From: Earliella scabrosa
Taxonomy: Eukaryota; Basidiomycota; Agaricomycetes; Polyporales; Polyporaceae
Assembly (NCBI GenBank): GCA_022605405.1
Contig: JABYQQ010000002.1
Location: 1,674,001-1,738,000 of the forward strand
Direction of reading: 5' to 3'
Length of the DNA: 64,000 nucleotides
Shown: in pieces, positions 45,642 to 55,884 of the stretch
Layout: the number at the start of each line of letters is the position of its first letter
Numbering within the stretch: position 1 is the stretch's first letter
Translations under genes and position numbers: made by a program
Notes under the pieces: model-generated
What the model saw: the letters and a program-made list of their open reading frames with translations, nothing else
Told to the model about the DNA's origin: nothing
Databases searched by the model: none

Positions 45642-47419
45642 CTAGCGAGTCTTGTATTTCGCGTAGAGATGACACCACTCGCCCTCGGCCGTCCGTCCGT
45701 GTTTGACCCATGCGGCGACGTCGTCGGGGTGTTGCAATGCGGCACGCCATGCCGCCCGGTTCTGATAGAAAGTTTGCCTCACCGGAGGGCGCCCGAAGGC
45801 ACTCTGAAACGCGTCCTCGGTCTTCAGTCCGTCACGTTGGAGCTGCTCCATCTTGGCAAACCCGGCAGCCATGTCGACGACATAACGCAGCGGCCAGCCA
45901 GACCGCCCAGTGGGAGGAGCAGCGCCATCCGGAGGAGGAGCGATGATCGCGGAGGCGGCCATGGTGGATAATAATGAGGGCAAGGGTGGTTCAGGCGGCC
46001 GAACGTCGGACGGAGACTCCGAGCCCCCGAGGTCCCCACACGCGATATCTCCAAGTTCGCCTGTGGCGCGGGAAGATACCGTGGCTGACGAGGACGGTGT
46101 CGGAGCCCGAGACGAGGCAGCGGAAGGGGATAGGGATGAGGAAGACCGTGTGATGGGAGTCGAGGGTTGCGCTGAGGACGGCGATGGAAGCCTGGGTGTC
46201 CAAAGCGCGCTGCTAGAGGGCCACGAATGCGCGGCCTGAGGTGTTGTCCATGGGCTACTAGTGCCTAAGATGCGGCGGGAAGGAGTGATCGGCGGGGCAG
46301 GCGAGGGCTCGCAGTCGGGCATGTCTGGCCCGTCCGTAACACCATCAGGCCGGTAGTGCAACTCGCCCGCGGTGAGGACGCTGCGGGCCCCCGTTTCGGA
46401 TGAACCGTCCACCCAACGATTGAGTTTCCAATCGAAGGACTGCCAGTCGATCGTATCAACCTTGTACTTGGCGACAAGATGGGGCGAGTCCTTCGGGTGG
46501 AACATCGGCCAACGGTTAGGTGCGATGTCAACAGGAACGAGCCGCGCTGGAGCGCCGTCCTGAGCTAGCGCGTCAGCGGACTCGGACACACCTGCGATTC
46601 AGGGCCCGAGGTACGTACCTTCTCATGCCAGTACACCACGACGCGCTTGGCTTCGTCGGCGGCTGCTTGCTCGGCACGAACCTGACGTTCGGCGCGGCGA
46701 CGCTCTTCGATGTCCATGGCATCGACGCGCTGCGCATAGCGCGACGAAATTGACGTGGCGAACAGAGGGGCGGTGGAAGGCGGATGTTCTCTAGCGGGAA
46801 CAACCGCGGCTGGCGACAACGCATCTACCGAGGCAGAGGCAGCTTGAGGAGCGGCTGTCTGCTGGATGAGTTGGACACCACGACGACGGGCTGTGGAGGC
46901 GTGCTTAGTTCGCGGCGGAGACGATAGAGGCATTCGACTGGCTCACTGGTAGCAGTGGGAGCCCGATTGTGCGTGTACACGCGGCAGGCGCGTAGACGAA
47001 GGACGGCATGGGCGTGTTGACAGCACTGTGAGCATAGCCCGAAGGAGCAGTCCTGGTTGATGCGGTGTGCTTGTGTCAAATTGCGACAGTTCATCCCTGG
47101 GCATGTCCTGCGATCTCCGACAAGCGACCCGGGCGGACGACGGCCTTTCGGTATGTCACGTCGCCAAGTGAAAGCAGGGCAGGTGTCATCCGTGTCGGGA
47201 AGAAGAACGACGCACTGCGGGACGAATGTGCATGGGCGCGACAACAAGGTGTGGGAGAGGTGGGGGACTTACGACTTGGTACCAGCAATCTGTGTGATTA
47301 GGATCCTTCTTGCCGCTGCAAAGGAGGGGCATACTTAGGCGTCCATGATCGCAGTGCGAGCACGGCGTGAGGTGAGCCAGAAGATCGGCGGCCTCGAGGG
47401 GAGGCTGGGAGTGAGACAT
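45642..47419 (-). CDS. Cargo zinc-cluster protein with WPMFHPKD motif, 534 aa
   Basis: Four exons: 47273-47419, 46947-47214, 46619-46890, 45642-46559, introns 56-59 nt, all in phase. The N-terminus is Cys/His-rich: PCSHCDHG, LLCSGKKDPNHTDCWYQ, TCPAFTWRRD, RTCPGMNCRN, NQDCSFGLCSQCCQHAH, enough ligands for several zinc ions. Next is a Pro/Ala linker, a charged helix (ERRRAERQVRAEQAAADEAK) and VVVYWHEK. Then come RWPMFHPKDSPHLVAKY, a Ser/Pro-rich region and a C-terminal helical domain (RYVVDMAAGFAKMEQLQ, TFYQNRAAWRAALQHPDD, WVKHGRTAEGEW). It resembles a widespread uncharacterised agaricomycete family often seen near transposons (from memory). DNA binding is plausible, not shown. Confidence 0.75.
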
Positions 47420-48758
47420 GAGGATCGAGGTGAGAGGGATGGGTGAGGAAGACAACAAGGGAGGAGAGACGCGGTGAAAGAGTGACGAGGGCGGGGAAAA
47501 GGAAGGCGAAGAGGGAAGTGATGTCGATGGGTGAAACGAACGAGGGAGGAGAGACGCGGCTAAAGAGGGATGAGGAGGACGAAGAGGAAGGTGAAGAGGT
47601 CAATGATGGCCAAGACGACACTGGGGGCCGACGTGAGCGAGGTCGATGGCGACTGGCAGAAATGCTGGGGCGAGTCAACGCCGTCGGAAGGAGGGCGCAG
47701 GAAGGGGTGAGGGTGGGGCACGAAGATTAGGAGGGCGCGAGGGTGCACCGAGGGACGATCAATATATGTATATATATATGCGACCGCAGATGAACTATGC
47801 AGAACCAATCAGCCACCAACCGGGCGCACACAAGGATGTTGAAGAGTGCGTCCGTGGTGGTCTGTATGTAACGTATGAAAGCGCCCACATAAGATATACA
47901 TGCCGCAGAGTTCGGTGCGGAGGAGGGCCAGAGACGCGTGCGGCGGCAGACTGCGCCCCGCGTGAGTCTACGTGATAGAATGGCAGATGAGTAAAGGGAG
48001 GGGGAGAGCCCGTTGGCTCTACGTACCGATAGGAGGCCACGTTGGAGATCGGGGGAAATCCCTTCAAAACGACTTGAGGGGAGGATGCGAACGGCAGCGC
48101 GTGGTGAGGGGTACTGCGACCAGGGTTACGAGGTAGTGGAGGGTGCCGTGTGGCGGTGCACAGGGGCTGGCGCTAGGCGTGCAGAGACGAGACGCCAGAA
48201 CCCACCAGAAGAGAACAGGTGGTGCATGATGGAAGACACGCATCCAGAGGGTGTACGTTCGTACTAAATGACAGTGAGGTTGAGGATGCCTGGTCAGCGA
48301 ATATGGAGACCATGGGCGGGGGGAGTTCACCGAAAATGGATTGAGGGATGCGAGGTCGAGAGGGGAGATGAGGTTGGGGGAGGGGTGACGTTGTCATTAT
48401 GTGGGAAGGGTGGAGAGGATACCGCGATGCCTTGAGAGGGGTGGACCAAAGAGTGCACCGATTGGCGAGGTGGGTTGTACGTTCATTGAGTGGGGGGGAA
48501 GTCCGTGACCCGAATACGGGGGACGGTGAACGGTGTGTTGCAATCGGTGGAGGGTGGGTAGAGCTTTGGTGAATGGTGAACATATCGGGGTAGCGATATT
48601 GGTTGCACTGTGCCGGGATGGACGTCACGAGGACCATGGATGGGTGGAGGGTGGGTGAGGTTTCGGTGAATGACGACCATGTCGGGGTGAACGGTGAATG
48701 GGTGCCCGGCTGTCGGTGAAGGACAACCATCGCCGGGTGGCTAGATGAATGAGCTGGG
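47420..48758 (-). repeat. G-rich subterminal array, right side of the element
   Basis: Purine-rich and GGTGG-rich DNA, for example GGATGGGTGGAGGGTGGGTG near 48635. Its reverse complement has the same CACCCTCCACC core as the left array, so the arrays are mirrored. An ATATATGTATATATATAT stretch at about 47762-47779 is the most AT-rich point. No gene is supported here. Confidence 0.55.
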
Positions 48759-48820
48759 GGTGCATGGGTGCAGGTGTTTAGGTGCATGGGTGCGGGTGAT
48801 TAGGTGCATCGGTGCAGGTG
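48759..48820 (+). repeat. 22-bp tandem repeat, about 2.8 copies
   Basis: GGTGCATGGGTGCAGGTG plus TTTA, then the same unit with GATTA, then a third with one change. Starts at 48759, 48781 and 48803. Confidence 0.8.
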
Positions 48821-49199
48821 GGTGCATGGTGAGAGCGGTGATACATCAAACGAAGATAGTCGAGAATTACCTTGATCAGGGTGGATGGTGAGGCAAGTGC
48901 TGGATGATATCAGCCGTAATCGGGGGGACTGTAGGAGAAGATACGTCAGGTAAGCTGCACTGCTCGCGCAGCACATACATGTACGTCCTGGCGCACGGCG
49001 AGACAACGAATGGATGTATTGGCCACGAATGTTAGATGACATTGCGCTACAGTAGGAGTACATGGGAGGGAGGTGGCGTCATGAGGGAGGTGGCGTCAAT
49101 GGGATGAAAGGTACGCATACTACGTGGGACACGGGAGGAGGCTAGGAACTGCAACCGCGGGCAAAGACGATGGAGGAGGGACGGAGGAGCGTGGGATGA

Positions 49200-49262
49200 T
49201 GTCACGTGAAGCGGATATCCGGCGGAGTCTGCCGGAGGGTGCAGCATGGTTCCGGCATTCTG
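49200..49262 (-). repeat. Right terminal inverted repeat
   Basis: Read from 49262 inward on the minus strand: CAGAATGCCGGAACCATG, TGCACCCTCCGGC, then CACGTGAC. Pairs with 31007-31062. Confidence 0.75.
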
Positions 49263-49270
49263 CCTCGGAC
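49263..49270. repeat. Target-site duplication, right copy
   Basis: CCTCGGAC, identical to 30999-31006; array spacer homology (CTCGGACCGTG, TAGTGCAA) resumes here. Confidence 0.7.
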
Positions 49271-49753
49271 CGTGTTTTGTAGTGCAAGATTGCGTGAATG
49301 GTACGTGCCAACTATACGCCAATGCTTTGGTATTTTTGACAGAGGCTTCACCGATGATCAGTATGTCGTGTGAGAAGACGCGAGTCATATTGTATGACAT
49401 TCTGTCGGAGATCCTGGAGTCACGAGTTGCCAGCATAACGCGGATGCCCCAAGTGTGCCGTACATAGTCGGTCAGATCAGATAGATGCCGCGATCGGCCC
49501 TCTCTTTGCGGCCGAGTGTACGCGTACTGTCCTTTCTGTGCTCAGGTATGTTCCAAGTCCGCTATGTTCCATTCACTCACGGTGATCACGCAGACGCCCC
49601 CTTAGGAAGCTCTAGAGTAGCTCCGACGTTCGGTCATTGGCACGTTGGAAGAGCACTTTCGCACACGGGAGCAGTGTGTATAAGAACCTCCATCTCTGTA
49701 GTAGAGACCGCCAACAACTCACATACGCAGCTCACACCCATCCGAAACACTAC
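49271..49753. promoter_or_regulatory. Upstream region of NmrA-like gene 4
   Basis: Closely matches 51275-51751 upstream of gene 5. Shared blocks include CTCTCTTTGCGGC, CTCAGGTATGTTCCAAGT/CAGGTATGTTCCAAGTG, TAGGAAGCTCTAGAG/TAGAAAGCTCTAGAG and TTCGGTCATT. TATAAG lies at 49679-49684, 75 bp before the start. Confidence 0.65.
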
Positions 49754-50918
49754 ATGTCAGGTAACACACAGCTTGTTCTCGTTCTCGGCGCAACGGGCTC
49801 GACTGGTCGAAGCATCGTCGATGGACTTCTGAAGGCGGGACAGTTCGTGAGTGCTGCGCTCGTGTCCATCCGCCGCACAACATACTGAATGTGATCGCTA
49901 GCGTGTGGCAGCACTGATACGCCCTGCATCGCTCTCGAAGCCCGAGACCGAGCGTCTGCGCGCTACTGGCGTAGAAATACGCGAGGGCGACGTCACCGAC
50001 GACTACGAGAAGCTGAAGGCAGCGGTCAAAGGGGTGGACATTCTGATCAGCGCGGTTTACGCCCTCGTCATTCCCTTTCAACGGGACATCTTCCGTGCCG
50101 CAAAGGAAGCAGGCGTGAAGCGCGTAGTTCCTTGCGACTTTGCCACGCCTGGGGCAAAGGGCGTGCGCTCCTACCACGACATCGTAAGTCACAACTTCGA
50201 CTCATGTTATGGGGACGATGGAGCTGACATCTTGGACAGAAACTCGGGATTCGGGAGTACGTCAAGGAGCTCGGCGTCGGCTACACGAGCATCGACGTCG
50301 GATGGTGGATGCAAATCTTCTTGCCGCTGCCCCTCCGCAGTGCCGCTCCTATGCACGCCAAGGAGCTCTCTTGGAAGACCGCCGGGGACGGTGAACGCCC
50401 CAACTTGCTCACGAACCTCGACCACATCGGGACCTGGGTTGCTCGCATTATCGTCGACCCGCGCACGCTCAACCAGGCGGTGATCGTGTGGGAGGACGAG
50501 GTGACGGCCAACGTCGCGCATGACATTGGCGTGCGCGCCTCGGGTGACGGGGACGCTCTCAAGGCGAAGCGGATTCATGTGAGTACCTCATTGTCCCGCA
50601 TCCGCCCCTCGACGCAAGTGATGAGGCTGACCGATGGGCGCGACGTAGGTGTCCGCCGAAGAGGTGAAGAGGCTGCTTGAGGAGGGCCGGAAGGAATATG
50701 CCGAAGACCCGAAGAACTATGCCGCAATGTTCAAGCTTTTCATGAACGAGTATGCGTACAGCCTGCACGTTCTCGGCGAGAACACCCTGGAGAACGCGAA
50801 GAAGCTCGGATACCTGGACGCGCGCGAGCTCTACCTTGACATCCCCGTCCAGCCGTTCGCGGAGTACGCGAAGGAGTTCTACGCGTTGAAGGAGCCGGGC
50901 GAGGTGTACAGGTTCTGA
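49754..50918 (+). CDS. NmrA/isoflavone-reductase-like protein, 327 aa (array gene 4)
   Basis: Exons 49754-49846, 49902-50183, 50240-50578 and 50649-50918 (93, 282, 339, 270 nt). The cofactor motif is VLGATGSTGRSIV, with Ser instead of Gln. Others: RVAALIRPASLSKPETE, VKRVVPCDFATPGAKG, SIDVGWWMQIFLPLPLR, WVARIIVDPRTLNQAVI. It is the closest relative of gene 5 in both coding and promoter sequence, sharing the MSGNTQLVLVLGATG start. It is the first array member to the right of the transposon. Confidence 0.87.
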
Positions 50919-51668
50919 GAAGGGCGAGGAGGATCAGGTTGGGTTTAGTTTGTAGGTACGAGTCCATACGACTGTTTCACTCATTGTCGCGCTCTTAGCT
51001 AACCACACGGCTCAGTAACGAACTCTGTTGAGTCAGCATAACCATGAGCGTCAATCATATGGCGCCTTCGCATCTTGCTTGAGTGTCTTCCAGTTGATAC
51101 GGAGAAGCTCACACCCAGTTTCAAACGCTCACGCAGGTCGTCGCCATCTTCGAGCCAGTGAGGAGCCTCGGCCCTCGGCCCGTTGAAAGCTGAGCTATGC
51201 TGTAAGTGAGATCCCGACGCCGCTAGTGGAGCAGGAACTTCAAGTTGAAGTGGACTTATACTGCCCACCTGTTGCCGACTCGGACCGTGCTACGCAAGTA
51301 GTGCAAAAATGACGTGCAAACCATAAGTACGTCGTCACTTTGCATTTACCGCGAAAATTGAGTGCGAATACATGAGTCATCCTGTATGACATTCTGCGAG
51401 ATCCTCCGCGGCCGAGTCCCGAGTTCTACAATGTACATAAGTACCCAAGGGTGCCGTAGTTGGTCAGATCAGATAAGTTGATGACCCGATCGGCTCTCTC
51501 TTTGCGGCCAAGTGTACTCTCTTTCCTGTTCAGGTATGTTCCAAGTGCACTTTGTTCCATCCACTGGCACTCACGCTGATCGTGCAGAGGCTCTCTTAGA
51601 AAGCTCTAGAGCAGTTCCGAGATTCGGTCATCAAGTTAGGAGAGCACTGTTGCCCCTCAAGCAGTGTC
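50919..51668. promoter_or_regulatory. Array spacer 4-5 and promoter of gene 5
   Basis: The left part carries the spacer block that also follows gene 3 (GTCGTCGCCATCTTCGAGCC at about 51138). TTGCCGACTCGGACCGTG at about 51262 is the uninterrupted counterpart of the transposon insertion site. The right part matches the promoter of gene 4. Confidence 0.65.
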
Positions 51669-51674
51669 TATAAG
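51669..51674 (+). promoter_or_regulatory. TATA box of NmrA-like gene 5
   Basis: TATAAG in the context GTCTATAAGAAT, 78-83 bp before the start codon; same position and context as in gene 4. Confidence 0.6.
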
Positions 51675-51751
51675 AATAATATCTCCACAGTAACGACCTC
51701 CAACACCTCGCATACACAGCACTCGCCGCTCGCACCCATCCGAAAGACGAC

Positions 51752-52932
51752 ATGTCAGGTAACACACAACTTGTTCTCGTTCTCGGGGCAACGGGCTTCA
51801 CTGGCAGAAGCATCGTCAATGGACTGCTCAAGGCAGGACAGTTCGTGAGTGCTGCGCTCATGTTCATCCGCTGCACATTGCACAACATACTAAATGTGAT
51901 CACTAGCGTGTCGCGGCACTGATACGCCCTGTATCGCTCTCGAAGCCCGAGACGGAGCGCCTGCGCGCTGCTGGCGTCGAAATCCGCGAGGGTGACGTCA
52001 CCGATGACTACGAGAAGCTGAAGAAAGTCGTCGAGGGCGTGGACATTCTGATCAGCGCGGTTTACGCCCTCGTCATTCCCTTTCAGCGAGACATCTTCCG
52101 CGCTGCGAAGGAGATGGGCGTGAAGCGCGTAGTTCCCTGCGACTTTGCCACGCCTGGGGCAAAGGGCGTGCGGTCGTATCACGACATCGTAAGTTCTGTT
52201 GCCAGGCTCATCGCGGATAGTAGAGCTGATTCTATCTTGGTTCTTTTCCCTTCAGAAACTCGGGATTCGGGAGTACGTCAAAGGGCTCGGGGTCGGCTAT
52301 ACGATCATCGACGTCGGATGGTGGATGCAACTCTTCTTGCCGCTGCCTTTCCGTAGCGCCGCTCCTGAATCCGCCAAGCAGAGGTCTTGGACGATCAGTG
52401 GGGACGGCGAACGCCCCAACTTGCTCACGAACCTCGACCACATCGGGACCTGGGTTGCTCGCATTATTGCAGACCCGCGCACGCTCAATCAGGCGGTGAT
52501 CGTGTGGGAGGACGAGGTGACGGCAAACGTCGCGCAAGACATTGGCGTGAGCGCTTCGGGCGACGGGGACGCTCTCAAGGCGAAGCGGATCCATGTGAGT
52601 GCTTTGTTGTCTATCCTCCGCTCCTTGAAAACGATGGGGGCTGACCGATGTGCGCGATGTAGGTGTCTGCCGAAGAGGTTAAGAGGCTGCTTGAGGAAGG
52701 AAAGAAGGAATACGCCGAGGACCCGAAGAACGTTGCCGCAATCTACAAGCTCTTATCGAACGAGTACGCGTACAGCATGAGCGTGCTCGGTGAGAACACC
52801 CTGGAGAACGCGAAGAAGCTCGGATATCTGGACGCGCGCGAGCTCTATCCCGACATACCCGTCCAGTCGTTCGCGGAGTACGCGAAGGAGTTCTACTCGT
52901 TGAAGGAGCCGGGCGAGGTGTACAGATTCTGA
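51752..52932 (+). CDS. NmrA/isoflavone-reductase-like protein, 327 aa (array gene 5)
   Basis: Exons 51752-51844, 51907-52188, 52256-52594 and 52663-52932 (93, 282, 339, 270 nt). The cofactor motif is VLGATGFTGRSIV, with Phe at the variable site. Then RVAALIRPVSLSKPETE, VKRVVPCDFATPGAKG, TIIDVGWWMQLFLPLP, WVARIIADPRTLNQAVI. Probable recent duplicate of gene 4. The fold is clear; substrate unknown. Confidence 0.87.
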
Positions 52933-53749
52933 GATGGGGCGAGGAGGGTCCGGTTGCGTTGAGCTTGTAGGTGCGAGGCCATACGAGTGTTCTACTCATG
53001 TTCGCGCTCTTAGCTAACCACACGGCTCAGTAACGAACTCTGTTGAGTAAGCATGACAATGAGCGTCAATGATATGATGACTTCGCATCTCCTTGAGCGT
53101 CTTCCAGTTTGGACCGAGATCCGGCCTGCGTTCGAACCTCATCCCCGCCCTCCCCCGGATCCGGAGAAGCTTTCCGCCAGTTCCAAACGTTCGCTCGAGC
53201 GCTGGAGGCCTGATCTGTGTTCTAATCATAGCCCAACGGCGCTGTTCTCGACAAAATCACCAGCTCGCGCCTGAATGTGGTGATGGGCGGACGGACTTCG
53301 CACGGCGAATAAAGACCCTCGATTATGGCTCCCCTTTGTAAGCCTCCCGCTTCTGGTACGTTTCCCCATTATCGAGCGTTGTGTTGTCACCGCTTGGATC
53401 GACATCAACATCGATTCTTACAGACACCTGACAAATCATTGACCCTGATACAGACAGCATCCCACGATGGCCGCAGTCAACCCGACTACCAGAATCAGTC
53501 ACGAAGACCCCATTTGGTATGGACAGTGGGGTTCGACTCTGGTACTCGACAAGCTAACGCTGCCCCAGACAGGTCGTCAGTGACTGAGTGTGGACGCTCA
53601 TGGGGCGAGCGCCGATGGGGTCAATGCCCCATGGTGAAGGATATAAGCGGGGGCATGGGGTTTGCAGATCGTCAGGTCACTCACCTTCCATCTGCATCAC
53701 TCGTACTCACCCGCAATCGCACTTGCATTAGCATCCACGCTCAGCCAAC
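52933..53749. other. Array spacer 5-6
   Basis: The first 130 bp (GCTAACCACACGGCTCAGTA, then ACGAACTCTGTTGAGT) repeat the sequence just after gene 4 at 50997. The rest is unique. TATAAG at 53642-53647 precedes gene 6 by 103-108 bp. No gene is supported. Confidence 0.5.
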
Positions 53750-54964
53750 ATGTCCAGCATCAAGCCACTTGTCCTTATTCTTGGAGCCACCGGCCCCACT
53801 GGGAAGAGCATCGTCAGCGGGCTGCTCGCCTCCAACGACTTCGTAAGTCTGCTCCCGGGCCTCTGCTCCTCATCCTCATTGCAGCATTCGTGCTCACCGA
53901 CCAACGTCACAGCGCGTCGCCGCCATGGTCCGCCCCGGCTCCGTCAACAAGCAAGCCACCGCCGGCCTGCGGGCTGCTGGAGTCGAGATCCGCCTCGGCG
54001 AACTCTCGGACGGCTTCGAGCAGCTCAAGAAGACGGTCGAGGGCGCGAGCGTCGTCATCAGCGCCGTCTCCCCCTTTGCGCTCGACGCGCAGCGGGAGAT
54101 CTTCCGCGCCGCCAAGGCGGTCGGCGTGCAGCGCGTCATCCCGTGCGACTTCACGATCCCCGGTGAGCGGGGCATCTGCACCTTGGTCGAGACCGTGCGT
54201 TTTTCCTCACTGTCTCTGTCGAAGAATCAATTTACTGAGATGTTGGGTATACAGAAGCACGCAATCCACGACTATATCAAAGAGCTCGGCATCGGGTACA
54301 CGTTCATCGAGATCGGGTGGTGGATGCAGCTCTACCTGCCACTGCCTCTCCGCAGTGCTGCCCCAGACCCGGTCAAGGCGATCACTTGGGCCGTCCACGG
54401 TGATGGCCATGGGCGCGTCCTCGTCACGGACCTGTACAACATCGGGACGTACGTCGCGCGCATCATCGCGGACTCGCGCACCCTGAACCAGTCGGTCATC
54501 GTCTGGGAGGAAGAGGTGACACAGACGGCGGCGCACGAGCTTGGAGAACGCCTCTCTGGCGATGGAGAAAAGCTCAAGGCTAAGCGTATCTACGTAAGTC
54601 TCAGTCCATCGTCATCCCTCATGCCCGCCGAGCCTCTCCGAATGCCCTATGAATGTCGCCCGAGCTGACTCGAAACAATCCGGTCCAGATTTCCGCCGAG
54701 GACCTCAAGAAGGACATCGACTCCGGACGTGCGGAGCACGCCAAGGACCCGACGAACTATGGCTTGTTCGTGAAGATGCTTCTGAGCGAGTACATGTACA
54801 GCCTGCACATCCAGCAGGAGAACACGCTCGCGAACGCCAAGCGCCTCGGATTCCTCAATGTGCAGGAGCTCTACCCCGAACTTAAGCCGCACTCGTTTGA
54901 GCAGTGCGCGAAGGAGTGGTATGCCCTCGAGAAGCCCGAGGAGATCTTCGCCAGGGAGACTTGA
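53750..54964 (+). CDS. NmrA/isoflavone-reductase-like protein, 329 aa (array gene 6)
   Basis: Exons 53750-53842, 53913-54194, 54255-54593 and 54689-54964 (93, 282, 339, 276 nt). The cofactor motif is LGATGPTGKSIV. It is the most diverged copy: RPGSVNKQATAGLR, VEIRLGELSDGFEQL, VQRVIPCDFTIPGERG, TFIEIGWWMQLYLPLP, YVARIIADSRTLNQSVI, and a C-terminus with LYSLHIQ-type and NVQELYPELKPHS segments. Intron positions are nevertheless the same as in the other copies, and only the last exon is 6 nt longer. Confidence 0.87.
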
Positions 54965-55884
54965 TAAATGCGCTCGAAGGCAACTGTTGCCCCTAGTAAC
55001 CCATAGATCGACGTTTTGTGTTTCCTCGAGTTGGAATCCAGAGTTGTGATGCTAGTTGTATATCCGTGATGGTCCTCAGTGTGCTCATATTAACCTAGAT
55101 AAACCTCTCATGTCAGTTCCGAATACTTAGTAAGTACAACCATTGGGAGGCTCGGTGACGTCATCGTAACGTACCGATCAGATCTGGGGCGCTACTTACC
55201 ACGCGGCATCGATTATGGCTGTGCGACTCTTCTTCTCCGTTCCGTTTAGATCTTTGTACCACGTCTACCAACCTTCAGCAGCTAGTAATCAAGTATTTCA
55301 GCTCACTCACAGCACTCAGAAGTCGCACTGCTACGTCTGTCACGCATGTGTAAGGTAAGTAGTGCGAAGAGTCATTTCTTCAGCCGAGTCGGTGATTATC
55401 GTCATCGAAGACAACAGACTGCGTTCGTAAGGACAATTACATGACAATTTGTCCTCGATGAACTCTCCGACATTACCTTGGTCAGCGATCATGCGTATTG
55501 CTGCCGCACAGGCCGCACTGCGCCATCACATCGCACTGAGCGCTAGTTGGGCAATTTGTCTGGGTGTAACTGTTGAAGCTTCCATAGACGCCTCATGACA
55601 AATTCCCGGTATAGGAACTGCGCTCTTACTTAGGTACCGCAACATCTTCCCCTCCGATAATGCTTGACGAAGCATCTTGAATGGGTGACATTGTCAACGC
55701 GATCCCGGGACATCCTCACACTCCTGGCGCTTAATCAGCGGGAGCAAAGTCCGATATCGGGCAATCCTCTTGCTCAGTTCGAAGGCACTCCTGCTATTTA
55801 GGAGCGTAGCCAGAGGGGTGAGCTCAACATTGCATCGACCAACAGCACCAACAGCACCAACAACACACTCCACACTCGCACACC
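54965..55884. other. Array spacer 6-7
   Basis: No supported gene. An ATTTA-type TATA substitute (CTATTTAGG at 55794) lies about 85 bp before gene 7. A CACCAACAG triplet repeat occurs at 55845-55862 in the leader. Confidence 0.45.

Larger units (their letters stand above)
31007..49262. mobile_element. 18.3-kb KDZ-type transposon with cargo genes
   Basis: A discrete insertion between array genes 3 and 4. The ends are inverted repeats of roughly 60 bp. Left, from 31007, contains AAACCATGATGCAC, then TCCGGCGGAGTCTGGCGG, then CACGTGAC. The right end, read inward from 49262 on the other strand, contains GAACCATGCTGCAC, then TCCGGCAGACTCCGCCGG, then CACGTGAC; about 31 of the first 44 positions agree. 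Identical 8-bp CCTCGGAC flanks both ends. Inside are a KDZ/CxC transposase gene and seven further genes, none resembling the surrounding NmrA family, with C-rich and G-rich subterminal arrays. I recall 8-bp target duplications for Zisupton-like elements; that comparison should be verified. Confidence 0.85.

Noticed and set aside
47420..48790. Minus-strand His/Pro/Ser/Thr frames over the right array
   Set aside because: They arise from low-complexity DNA and show no conserved motif or splice consistency.
31033..49243. 25-bp direct repeat CCGGCGGAGTCTG... at both element ends, first read as an LTR-like direct repeat
   Set aside because: The core is nearly palindromic, so it appears in both orientations. 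Extending outward shows that the inverted alignment is much longer and fits TIRs.
31007..49262. Starship-type element (tyrosine recombinase captain) or LTR retroelement
   Set aside because: No tyrosine-recombinase, reverse transcriptase, integrase or gag-like frame was found; the only mobilising protein is KDZ/CxC type and the ends are inverted.
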